From Streptomyces barringtoniae (GTDB lineage: Bacteria > Actinomycetota > Actinomycetes > Streptomycetales > Streptomycetaceae), in the NCBI RefSeq assembly GCF_020819595.1, contig NZ_JAJHNP010000016.1, positions 1 through 64,000 on the forward strand: DNA of 64,000 nucleotides, given 5' to 3'. The notes beneath the pieces are model-generated. The model was given only the letters and a program-made list of their open reading frames with translations, was not told the origin of the DNA and ran no database searches. Below are positions 26,356-34,176 of this stretch, in pieces; the first letter of the stretch is position 1, and each line of letters starts with the position of its first letter. The translations under genes were made by a program, and so were the position numbers.

Positions 26356-26665
26356 TGTCCTCCCCTGTGCTGACCCGGAGCCCCGAGCTCTCAGGGTCAT
26401 CCCCCTCGGACCGTTTTTCCCCGAGCGGTCCGCCTCCCGCCAGAAGAGATCCCCTCGATGGCGGCGATCATTCCTTGAGGGGTGTCACTCGAATGAGGGG
26501 TGTTGTCCGCAGAGACGGATTTTTCGAATGGGCATTCGATAGTCTGCGGCGGCAGGACGAACACGACGACAAGCACGACGACAGCACGACAGCGACAGCA
26601 GCGAGTACGAGCGAGTACGGCAGTACACCGGTACGAGGCAGGCGGAGCTGGGGGGTGCCAGACCC
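26356..26665. other. gene-free stretch with palindrome and direct repeats before the hydrolase
   Basis: No credible gene. TGAGGGGTGT is directly repeated at about 26476 and 26494. A 16-bp palindrome, TCGAATG-GG-CATTCGA, lies at 26524-26539 just before a possible -10, TAGTCT, at 26540. Downstream is simple sequence built from CACGAC and GCGAGTAC units up to the hydrolase start. The palindrome is a likely operator. Confidence 0.35.
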
Positions 26666-27577
26666 ATGGCACGGCGTATCGACGTGACGGGAGCGGGTGG
26701 CGTGCGCCTGGCCGCCTGGGAGTTCGCCGACCCTCCCAAGACGGGACTCGACCCGTCGGAAGACCATACGGACGATCAGGTGGACGGCCGGCCGGACCCG
26801 GCGTCCGGCGCTCCGGGCGTGCTGTTACTTCACGGCCTGATGGGCCGTGCCTCCCACTGGGCCTCCACCGCCCGCTGGCTCGCCGCACGCCACCGCGCCG
26901 TGGCCCTCGACCAGCGCGGACACGGCCAGAGCGAGAAGCCCCCACGGGCCGCCTACACCCGCGAGGCCTATGTCGAGGACGCCGAGGCCGCCCTGGAACA
27001 GCTCGGCCTCGCCCCCGCGATCCTGATCGGCCATGCCATGGGCGCGCTGACCGCCTGGCAGCTCGCCGCCAAGCGCCCCGAACTGGTCGGTGGTCTGATC
27101 ATCTGCGACATGCGGGCCTCCGCCCTGGGGGCCGCCTCGCAGCGGGAGTGGGCGGAGTGGTTCAGGGCCTGGCCCGTTCCCTTCGCCACGCTGGCGGACG
27201 TACGCAAGTGGTTCGGCGAGGACGATCCGTGGGTGGAGCGGCCGAATCCGGCCCGCGGGGAGTTCTACGCCGAGGTGATGCAGGAGGCCGCCGACGGCTG
27301 GCGGCCGGTGTTCGAGCCGGAGCAGATGCTCAGGTCCCGGGAGACCTGGGTGTACGACGCGCACTGGGAGGAACTGGCCCAGGTGCGGTGCCCGACGCTG
27401 GTGGTGCGTGGGGTGGACGGGGAGCTGGGGCGGGCGGAGGCGCAGGAGATGGTGCGGGTGCTGCCGGCCGGGGAGTACGCGGAGGTTTCCGACGCCGGGC
27501 ACCTTGCTCACTACGACATGCCGGGGGCTTGGCGGGGGGCCGTCTCGCCGTTTCTCGATCGGGTGCTCGGGGATTGA
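26666..27577 (+). CDS. alpha/beta-hydrolase fold protein lacking the nucleophile serine
   Basis: A 303-residue alpha/beta hydrolase. The fold is clear: VLLLHGLMGRASHWASTARWL (oxyanion HG), VALDQRGHGQSEKP, a lid domain and DAGHLAHYDMP with the catalytic histidine. The nucleophile elbow reads GHAMG (residues 122-126; codon GCC for Ala124) where GHSMG is expected, so classical ester hydrolysis should be lost unless another residue takes over. There are about 50 extra residues between strand one and the HG motif, with an acidic stretch. ATG 26666 starts MARRIDVTGAGGVRLAAWEF. Its partner and substrate are unknown. Confidence 0.85.
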   Translation: MARRIDVTGAGGVRLAAWEFADPPKTGLDPSEDHTDDQVDGRPDPASGAPGVLLLHGLMGRASHWASTARWLAARHRAVALDQRGHGQSEKPPRAAYTREAYVEDAEAALEQLGLAPAILIGHAMGALTAWQLAAKRPELVGGLIICDMRASALGAASQREWAEWFRAWPVPFATLADVRKWFGEDDPWVERPNPARGEFYAEVMQEAADGWRPVFEPEQMLRSRETWVYDAHWEELAQVRCPTLVVRGVDGELGRAEAQEMVRVLPAGEYAEVSDAGHLAHYDMPGAWRGAVSPFLDRVLGD

Positions 27578-27593
27578 GGGCCCCTGGAACGGC

Positions 27594-29180
27594 CTACCCC
27601 TTGCTGACCGCCGTGAGGATCTCCGGCAGCCGTGCCGCCGTTCTCGGAGCGGCCAGACGGAGGCCCGCAAACGTGAGCCCCGCCCCGTACGCCGTCCCGA
27701 CCGGCAGCAGCAGCCACCTCCAGTCCGCCCCGCCCGTGCTCACGTGGAGCCAGATGGTGAGGGCGATGACGGGGGAGCAGAGCAGGGCCGCCGAGACCAT
27801 GCCGCCGAAGATCGAGATCCAGGCGAGGCCCGCCTGGCCGGGGACGACGTTCTTGTGGCCCTCCTGGGGGATGGAGTAGGGGAAGCGGGCCGAGGTCCAG
27901 GCGCCGGTCGCGAGCATCGCCCCGAGCAGGGCGAAGGACAGCCCCAGCACCTCCGGCAGCCGGGTCCAGGCGCCGAGCAGGGCCGTCGTCGTCACCGTCA
28001 CGAGCGCGGCGTAGGGGAGGGTGATCAGCAGCAGGGCCAGGGCGCGGCCGCGCAGTTCCTCGTACGCGTCCCGGGGGGAGGAGACGGTCATGGCCACCAT
28101 CCAGAACGCGGAGGTGTCCTGCCCGAACTGGTTGTACATCTGGATGCCGAGCATCCCGGCGGCGAAGCACGCGAAGTAGACCGACCCGGTGCCCTGCACC
28201 GCGTTGAACACCGGCACGATCAGCCCGATCGCCAGCGAGGTCACCCAGGCGGCCTTGGTCTTCGGATCCCGCCAGATGTAGCGCAGGCTGCGTTCCATGA
28301 CCGTGCCCGTGCGGCCCTGCGGCAGCAGGCGGCCGAGTCCGGTGGTCGAGCGGCCGTGGTCGCCGGCGTCGGCCGGCTGCAGCGTGGAGGCGTCGGGCGC
28401 GGTCATCAGCCGGGTCAGGCTCCGCGCCCACACGGCGATCAGAGCCGCCAGCCCGGCCGCCGTGACGGCGAGTTGGGCGGCCGCGATGCCGTACGAGCCC
28501 TGGCTCGCCGCGTGCACCGCCGCCACCGCCGAGGCCGGCGGCACCCAGGAAAGGACGTCCGCGGCGGGCTGCAACTGGCCGAGGCCGGCCGAACCCAGCT
28601 GCCGTGCCCCGAAGTTGACGAGCTGTGCCCCGACGGCGATCACCAGACCGCTCAGCACGGCCAGATCGCGGCCCTTCCTGCTGGTCAGCAGCTGTACGTT
28701 GGCCGTGGCGACGGCCCGGGCCAGGGCCACGCAGACGAGCAGGGCGAGGGCTACGGCGACGACGGTGACGACGTAACCGGCCGCGCCCTGGGCCAGCGAC
28801 AGCGTGCAGCCCGCCAGCACCAGCAGGGTGAACAGCGGGCCGATGCCGACCAGGGAGGCCGTGAGCAGCGCCCGGACCAGCGGCCGGGGGCGCAGCGGGA
28901 GCATCACCAGCCGGGTCGGGTCCAGTGTCTCGTCGCCGGTCGGGAAGAACAGCGGCAGCACCGCCCAGCCCAGTGCCAGCACGGCCGTGCCCGGGACGGC
29001 GACGGCGTCGGCGTGCGCGTGTCCGTGCAGTGCGAGCAGGCCCAGCAGTTGCAGCAGGGCGAACAGGACGGCGACGACCGCGGAGACGACGAACGCGGCC
29101 CGCCGGCCCCCGGACTGCCGCAGTCCGCCCCGCAGCAGCGACAGTTTCAGCCGTACGACGGTGGAGGTGAGGTTCGTCAT
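27594..29180 (-). CDS. ABC transporter permease (large, about 12 helices)
   Basis: A 528-residue integral membrane protein beginning MTNLTSTVVRLKLSLLRGG, with around twelve hydrophobic segments and no ATPase motif. It is partner to the ATPase whose stop overlaps its ATG (ATGA at 29177-29180). The arrangement is that of the two-gene Streptomyces exporters of the ABC-2-like class. It is convergent with the hydrolase, with only 16 bp between them. The substrate is unknown. The frame continues open upstream into the ATPase gene, but the ATG at 29180 is the sensible start. Confidence 0.85.
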   Translation of the reverse strand: MTNLTSTVVRLKLSLLRGGLRQSGGRRAAFVVSAVVAVLFALLQLLGLLALHGHAHADAVAVPGTAVLALGWAVLPLFFPTGDETLDPTRLVMLPLRPRPLVRALLTASLVGIGPLFTLLVLAGCTLSLAQGAAGYVVTVVAVALALLVCVALARAVATANVQLLTSRKGRDLAVLSGLVIAVGAQLVNFGARQLGSAGLGQLQPAADVLSWVPPASAVAAVHAASQGSYGIAAAQLAVTAAGLAALIAVWARSLTRLMTAPDASTLQPADAGDHGRSTTGLGRLLPQGRTGTVMERSLRYIWRDPKTKAAWVTSLAIGLIVPVFNAVQGTGSVYFACFAAGMLGIQMYNQFGQDTSAFWMVAMTVSSPRDAYEELRGRALALLLITLPYAALVTVTTTALLGAWTRLPEVLGLSFALLGAMLATGAWTSARFPYSIPQEGHKNVVPGQAGLAWISIFGGMVSAALLCSPVIALTIWLHVSTGGADWRWLLLPVGTAYGAGLTFAGLRLAAPRTAARLPEILTAVSKG

Positions 29181-29953
29181 CGGGCCGCCCCGCCGCCCAG
29201 CCAGTCCAGGTCGGACCCGGTGTCCCGGCCGCTCGCCCCGACCAGTTCCAGGAACGCCCCCTGGAGGGTGGGATGGGCGCCGCGCACATCTGCCAGCGGG
29301 CCGGTCGCGCGGATGCGTCCGGCGGCCATCACGGCGACCCAGTCGCACAGCGACTCGACCAGCTCCATCACGTGGGAGGAGAAGACGACGGTGGCGCCGG
29401 AGGCGGTGTACCGCTCGAGGACGCCGCGGATGTTCTGCGCGGACACCGGGTCGACGCCCTCGAAGGGTTCGTCCAGGAAGAGCACCTCGGGGTTGTGCAG
29501 CAGCGCGGCGGCGAGCCCGATCTTCTTGCGCATGCCGGTCGAGTAGTCGACGACGAGCTTGTGCTGGGCGCCGGCCAGGTCGAGGACGTCCAGCAGCTGA
29601 GTGGCCCGCTTGTCGACCTCGGTCCCCGGCAGTCCGCGCAGCCGCCCCGAGTACCCGAGCAGCTCCCGCCCCGACAGCCGCTCGAACAGCCGCAGCCCTT
29701 CGGGAAGGACGCCGATCCTCGCTTTGACGGCCACGGGATCCCGCCACACGTCATGACCGACGACCTCGACGGTCCCGCCGTCCGGCCGCAGCAGTCCGGT
29801 CACCATGGAGAGGGTGGTGGTCTTCCCGGCCCCGTTGGGCCCGACCAGCCCGATGAACTTCCCGGCGGGCAGATCCAGGTCGATCCCCCCGACGGCAACC
29901 TGCTGCCCGAACTGCTTCCAGAGCCCCCGCACCCGCACTGCAACCTCGGTCAT
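29177..29953 (-). CDS. ABC transporter ATP-binding protein
   Basis: A 258-residue cytosolic ATPase subunit. Walker A GPNGAGKTTTLSM is near residue 38, the signature YSTGMRKKIGLAAALLHNP near 137, Walker B VLFLDEPFEGVDP just after, and the switch histidine in VFSSHVMELVE. The STGM form of the signature is common in the CcmA/natA-like exporter group. It is translationally coupled to the permease. Immediately upstream lies a copy of the dispersed intergenic repeat. Confidence 0.92.
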   Translation of the reverse strand: MTEVAVRVRGLWKQFGQQVAVGGIDLDLPAGKFIGLVGPNGAGKTTTLSMVTGLLRPDGGTVEVVGHDVWRDPVAVKARIGVLPEGLRLFERLSGRELLGYSGRLRGLPGTEVDKRATQLLDVLDLAGAQHKLVVDYSTGMRKKIGLAAALLHNPEVLFLDEPFEGVDPVSAQNIRGVLERYTASGATVVFSSHVMELVESLCDWVAVMAAGRIRATGPLADVRGAHPTLQGAFLELVGASGRDTGSDLDWLGGGAAR

Positions 29954-29968
29954 GCATGAAGGTTACGG

Positions 29969-30006
29969 CCAGTGCGGAGCCCCGAAGGGCGCGGGGCCGT
30001 GAACGC
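29969..30006. repeat. short copy of the dispersed intergenic repeat
   Basis: GTGCGGAGCCCCGAAGGGCG followed by CGGGGCCGTGAACGCC resembles the 'gagccccgtaaggggcgcgg' core seen in the other copies. It lies between the ABC ATPase start and the prim-pol gene stop. Confidence 0.45.
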
Positions 30007-30696
30007 CTACCGGTCCCGCCCGCACGCGTAGGCGAGCGGCGAGATCAACTCCTCCGCGTCCGGCAACCAGCGATTGGCAGGAGTCGGCCGGCAGGCCCAC
30101 TGCACGGCACCACGAGACCCGAACCGAGTGGGGGGAGCGGCCACATACGCCCCCTCGCCCAGCGCCATCAGGTCGAGGGACGACAACGTCCACCCAAGCT
30201 TGCGCACCAGGTCCGGCACCTTCGCGGCACCCCCCGGCAGCACGAAGAACTGCATGTGCCGGTCGGGAGACAAGGTGACGGGGCCCAGCATCAGCTCCAT
30301 CCGCTCCATACGGGCCAGAGCCAGGAACCCCGCGCTCTCCGGAACGGACAACGCGTCGAACGTCCGCCCCGTCGGCAGCAGAATCGAAGCCGTCGGCTGC
30401 TTCTGCCACATCCGGCGCGCCACGGTCGCGCTGCCGGTCGCCAGGGTCGCCCAGTCGGGGCGCGCGGGGTGCGCACCCGGCGCAGGGCAGGAGGCGTCGG
30501 CGCAGGAGCAGCGCTGCACTCCGTCGACGGCTTCCAGCCAGGTGCCCGGGAACACGTCCCAGTGCCGCTCCTCGGCGTAGCGTACGGCGGTCTCCAGCAG
30601 CGATTCCCCGCGTTGCTGCGGAATCTGACCGGCAATCTGAGTGTTCTGGGCGCCCGCGATCGTCTCTTCCACGCTCCTCTCAACTCCCGCGCCCAC
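30007..30696 (-). CDS. stand-alone prim-pol-like protein (bifunctional primase/polymerase N-terminal domain)
   Basis: A 229-residue protein of the Prim-Pol N-terminal domain family. It has ETAVRYAEERHWDVFPGTW, a cysteine cluster CSCADASCPAPGAHPARPDW (the usual C..C..PGKHP-type motif), and VAAPPTRFGSRGAVQW. There is no helicase or other domain, and no mobile-element genes are adjacent. In Streptomyces such single-domain proteins occur in the core chromosome with no known function. The longest start is GTG 30696; GTG 30672 with GAGAGGA just before is also possible. It is divergent from the TPR regulator. Confidence 0.75.
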   Translation of the reverse strand: MGAGVERSVEETIAGAQNTQIAGQIPQQRGESLLETAVRYAEERHWDVFPGTWLEAVDGVQRCSCADASCPAPGAHPARPDWATLATGSATVARRMWQKQPTASILLPTGRTFDALSVPESAGFLALARMERMELMLGPVTLSPDRHMQFFVLPGGAAKVPDLVRKLGWTLSSLDLMALGEGAYVAAPPTRFGSRGAVQWACRPTPANRWLPDAEELISPLAYACGRDR

Positions 30697-30860
30697 CTGG
30701 AGTTACGGCCATGGCGTGCGCGGGGGAGGAGCATCGATTCGGCAATCGGGGCGCATGGATGCACGGGTGGGGGCGCGCGGGGGGATCCGGGGCGTGGGCT
30801 GGGTAGCCAGGGGTGGGGTTGGCATCCGTCGTTACCCCGGCAAACGGCACATGTCGCGCA

Positions 30861-30889
30861 TTGACGGTATGTCAGCTGGGCAGTGATCT
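30861..30889 (+). promoter_or_regulatory. probable promoter of the TPR regulator
   Basis: TTGACG at 30861 and TGATCT at 30884 are separated by 17 bp, close to the Streptomyces housekeeping consensus. It ends 46 bp before the ATG at 30936. Confidence 0.45.
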
Positions 30890-30935
30890 TCCCGGAACGG
30901 TTACGCCCAGGGGACCGCAACGCAGGGGGTAGCAC

Positions 30936-32321
30936 ATGGCCGCAAGGCCTCTCGTGGCGAGGCAGCCGAACGAACGGCTGCAGGCACTCATCCAGGAAGC
31001 GGGGTGTTCGAACGCCGGGCTGGCCCGGCGGGTCAACATGTGCGGCGCCGAGCACGGCCTCGACCTGCGCTACGACAAGACGTCCGTGGCCCGATGGCTG
31101 CGCGGACAGCAGCCCCGGGGCCGCGCCCCGGCGATCATCGCGGAGGCGCTCGGACGCAAGCTCGGCCGTACGGTCACGATCGACGAGATCGGCATGGCCA
31201 ACGGCAAGAACCTCGCCTCGGGGGTCGGTCTCCAGTTCTCGCCGACGGTACTGGGGGCCATCGAGCAGGTCTGCGAGCTGTGGCGCAGCGACGTGGGGCG
31301 CCGGGACTTCCTGTCCGGCTCCTCCGTCGCGGCCTCCGCGCTGGTCGAGCCCAGCCGGGACTGGCTGATCTCGGCGCCGGACGCCCAGGTGGCCCGGCAG
31401 GCCGGCCCGCGCGTGGGGCAGGCCGACGTGGCGGCCGTACGGTCCATGACGCAGGCGCTGACCGACCTGGACCACCAGTTCGGCAGCGGGCATGTGCGCC
31501 CGGTCGTCGTGCACTACCTCAACAGCGTCGTCTCCGGGCTGCTCGCCGGGTCCTACCGGGAGACGGTCGGCCGGGAACTCTTCGCGGCGGTCGCCCGGTT
31601 GACCGAACTGGCCGGGTACATGGCCGTCGACACCGGGCAACCGGGGCTGGCCCAGCGGTACTACATCCAGTCGCTGCGGCTCGCACAGGCCGCCGGGGAC
31701 CGCGGGTACGGCGGTTACGTCCTGGCCGCGTCCATGAGCCACCTCGCCGCCCAGCTCGGAAACCCGCGCGAGATCGCCCAGTTGGCCCGGGCGGCGCAGG
31801 AGGGGGCGCGCGGGCAGGTGACCCCGCGCGTGGAGGCGATGTTCCAGGCGGCCGAGGCGCGCGGGCACGCCCTGCTCGGCGACGCCCGCTCGGCGCAGGC
31901 GTCCATCGGGCGGGCGGTGACGGCGATGGAGCAGGCGGACGGCTCGTCCGGTGACGACCCGGTGTGGATCCGGCACTTCGACGAGGCGTACCTCGCCGAC
32001 GAGTTGGCGCACTGCCACCGCGATCTCGGGCAGAGCGAGCAGGCGGCCCGGTACGCCGAGCAGTCGCTGGCCGGGCACCCCGAGACCCGGGCCCGGCGGC
32101 GCGCCATCGGCTATGTGCTGCTCGCCACGGCCCAGGTGCAGCAGCGAGAGGTCGAACAGGCCTGCAGCACCGGCCTGAAGGCGGTGGAGCTGCTGGAGAC
32201 GCTCCGCTCCAACCGGGGCGCCGAGTATCTGGAGGATCTCCAGCAGCGCCTGGAACCCTTCCGGGAGGAGGCGGTGGTACGGGAGTTCGGGGCGCGCCTC
32301 GATCTCCAGCAGGCCGCGTGA
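30936..32321 (+). CDS. XRE/TPR-type transcriptional regulator
   Basis: A 461-residue regulator. The N-terminal part (NERLQALIQEAGCSNAGLARRVN ... KTSVARWLRGQQPRG) is a helix-turn-helix like those of Streptomyces developmental regulators. A mid-protein RRDFLSGSSVAASALV resembles the twin-arginine-like motif typical of this family without being at the N terminus. The C-terminal half (about 190-450) consists of tetratricopeptide helices such as YYIQSLRLAQAAGDRGYGG and ARYAEQSLAGHPETRARR. It resembles the NsdA-like group of regulators of development and antibiotics, but I cannot assign the orthologue. Confidence 0.8.
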   Translation: MAARPLVARQPNERLQALIQEAGCSNAGLARRVNMCGAEHGLDLRYDKTSVARWLRGQQPRGRAPAIIAEALGRKLGRTVTIDEIGMANGKNLASGVGLQFSPTVLGAIEQVCELWRSDVGRRDFLSGSSVAASALVEPSRDWLISAPDAQVARQAGPRVGQADVAAVRSMTQALTDLDHQFGSGHVRPVVVHYLNSVVSGLLAGSYRETVGRELFAAVARLTELAGYMAVDTGQPGLAQRYYIQSLRLAQAAGDRGYGGYVLAASMSHLAAQLGNPREIAQLARAAQEGARGQVTPRVEAMFQAAEARGHALLGDARSAQASIGRAVTAMEQADGSSGDDPVWIRHFDEAYLADELAHCHRDLGQSEQAARYAEQSLAGHPETRARRRAIGYVLLATAQVQQREVEQACSTGLKAVELLETLRSNRGAEYLEDLQQRLEPFREEAVVREFGARLDLQQAA

Positions 32322-32356
32322 ACTTCGGCCCCGCGGTCGTGTGAACGCACGGCGAA

Positions 32357-32382
32357 CGGCACCCGGATGCGTGCGGGTGCCG
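32357..32382 (+). terminator. hairpin after the TPR regulator
   Basis: CGGCACCCG at 32357-32365 and CGGGTGCCG at 32374-32382 pair around an 8-base loop, 35 bp after the stop codon. Confidence 0.55.
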
Positions 32383-32519
32383 GGGCCGGCGTACTGCGGG
32401 GCAGTCGTGTTACCGCCGTCACAGGTAAGAAGATCGCGACCTGAGCTGCATGGCACCCGGCTCGGGGGACCCGGTAGCGTGAGCCCGATTCACAAGGTCC
32501 CCCATTAGTAGGAGTCCCG

Positions 32520-34142
32520 GTGACGCAGAGTGGACAGGGCGAGGAGCCCTCGGCGCGGCCCGCGCGCGAAGGCATCGTGCTGCCCTCCGACGGAGGCGAG
32601 CCCTTGCTGCCGGGCATGACCGGCGCGCCCGCCCCCGCGGCCCCGGCAGGCGGGCAGGCCTGGGGCGGCTCCTGGGGGCCCGAGCAGCAGGCGCCCCAGC
32701 CGGGCCAGGGCTGGCCCCCGGCGGCGGCCCAGCAGTGGCACACGCCGGACGCCCCGGCCCAGCAGCCGTCCGCCGCGAACCCCGGCGCGCTGCCCCCGGA
32801 AGGCGCCCCGTCGTACGGCCACACGCCGTCGTACGACCACCCCGGCGCGCAGGGCGGTGGCTACGGCGCCGGTCAGCAGCCCGGGTACGGCGCGGCACCC
32901 GAGCCGTACCACCAGCAGCCGCAGCAGCCCGTGCCGATGCCCCACCAGCAGCCCTACCCGCAGCAGCCCGCCGGTGCCGCGCCGCTTCCGCCGGCCGTGC
33001 CGGACGCCTACGCGGCCGCCGGTGCCCCGCTGCCCGCGGCGGACGACGGCGCGACGCAGTACATACCGCCCGTGCAGGCGGCGGCACCCGCCGAGGGTGC
33101 CACGCAGTACCTGCCGCCGGTGCCGGCCGCCCCCGCCGACGAGGGCGCGACCCAGTACATCCCGCCGGTGACGCCCGGGGCGCTGCCGCCCGAGTCGAGC
33201 GGCGAGGAGACGCGCTACCTCGGCCACGCCCGGCAGGCGCCCGCCCCGGCTTCGCCCGACGCGGAGGCCACCCAGTACATCCCGCCGTACGCCGCGCAGG
33301 CACAGGCGCAGGGCGGCGCGGAGCGGCAGCCGCCGGCCGAGTTCGACAGCCTCTTCCGCGGCGGCCCGGCGGGCGGTGACGGCCCGGCCGGGGCCACCCA
33401 GCAGCTGCCGCGCGTCCAGCAGCCGGACGCCCACCCCGGCCCGGCGTCCTACGGCGCCACGCAGCCCTCCTACGGCGCCCAGCAGCCGTCGTACGCCCCC
33501 GCGCACGACGACGACCGGCCGCGCGGCCGGTCCCGCGTGCCGCTGATCGCCGCGATCGGTGTCGGCATCGTCGTCATCGGTGTGGGCGCCGGCGCCCTGC
33601 TCAGCGGCGGCGGCAAGGACCAGGGCGCCGACGGCAAGACGGTCGCGGCCACCTCCCCGGCTCCGTCCGGATCGGCGGCCGCCGATCCGGCCCGGCAGCA
33701 GGCGGTCGAGCTGGACAAGCTGCTCGCCGACAGCGGCAGCAGCCGCGCCTCGGTGATCAAGGCCGTGGCCAACGTCAAGAACTGCGACAACCTCGACGGG
33801 GCCGCCACCGACCTGCGCAACGCGGCCGGACAGCGCACCCAGCTGGTCACCCGGCTCGGCAAGCTGTCCGTGGACAAGCTGCCGGCCAACGGGGCGCTCA
33901 CCGCGGCGCTGACCCAGGCCTGGCAGGCGTCCGCCGCGGCCGACAACCACTACGCGGCCTGGGCCGGCCAGGCCAAGAACCACAAGGTCTGCCGCAAGGG
34001 CCACGCCCGCGTCACGGGCGAGACCCAGGCCGGCAACCGGGCGAGCGGCACCGCCAGTGCGCAGAAGGTGAAGGCGGCGGCGCTGTGGAACGCGATCGCG
34101 CAGAAGTACGGCCTGACCCAGCGCCAGCCCACCCAGCTGTGA
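32520..34142 (+). CDS. membrane protein with long disordered Pro/Gln-rich N-terminus and ATQYIPP repeats
   Basis: A 540-residue protein, type II orientation likely. Residues 1-330 are disordered, rich in Pro, Ala, Gln and Gly, and contain four near-copies of ATQYIPPV/ATQYLPPV plus TRYLGH and TQQLPRV variants. One membrane helix follows (VPLIAAIGVGIVVIGVGAGALL, roughly 340-362), then an extracytoplasmic domain of about 155 residues with two cysteines (VKNCDN, HKVCRK) that could form a disulfide. GTG 32520 has GTAGGAGTC in front. The threonine-bearing repeats look like Ser/Thr kinase targets or FHA-binding sites (inference). Function unknown. Confidence 0.75.
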   Translation: MTQSGQGEEPSARPAREGIVLPSDGGEPLLPGMTGAPAPAAPAGGQAWGGSWGPEQQAPQPGQGWPPAAAQQWHTPDAPAQQPSAANPGALPPEGAPSYGHTPSYDHPGAQGGGYGAGQQPGYGAAPEPYHQQPQQPVPMPHQQPYPQQPAGAAPLPPAVPDAYAAAGAPLPAADDGATQYIPPVQAAAPAEGATQYLPPVPAAPADEGATQYIPPVTPGALPPESSGEETRYLGHARQAPAPASPDAEATQYIPPYAAQAQAQGGAERQPPAEFDSLFRGGPAGGDGPAGATQQLPRVQQPDAHPGPASYGATQPSYGAQQPSYAPAHDDDRPRGRSRVPLIAAIGVGIVVIGVGAGALLSGGGKDQGADGKTVAATSPAPSGSAAADPARQQAVELDKLLADSGSSRASVIKAVANVKNCDNLDGAATDLRNAAGQRTQLVTRLGKLSVDKLPANGALTAALTQAWQASAAADNHYAAWAGQAKNHKVCRKGHARVTGETQAGNRASGTASAQKVKAAALWNAIAQKYGLTQRQPTQL

Positions 34143-34148
34143 GGGACG

Positions 34149-34176
34149 CGCCGACGGGCGTCACTGCACGTCGGCG
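34149..34176. terminator. hairpin between convergent genes
   Basis: CGCCGACG at 34149-34156 pairs with CGTCGGCG at 34169-34176, between the membrane-protein stop and overlapping the end of the solute-binding protein gene. It could serve both directions. Confidence 0.45.

Noticed and set aside
27408..29546. Long plus-strand frame opposite the ABC permease
   Set aside because: Gln/Arg/His-rich shadow; the permease on the minus strand has a hydrophobic pattern and a coupled ATPase.
30291..32456. Long minus-strand frame opposite the TPR regulator
   Set aside because: It crosses into the prim-pol gene in a wrong frame and has shadow-type composition.
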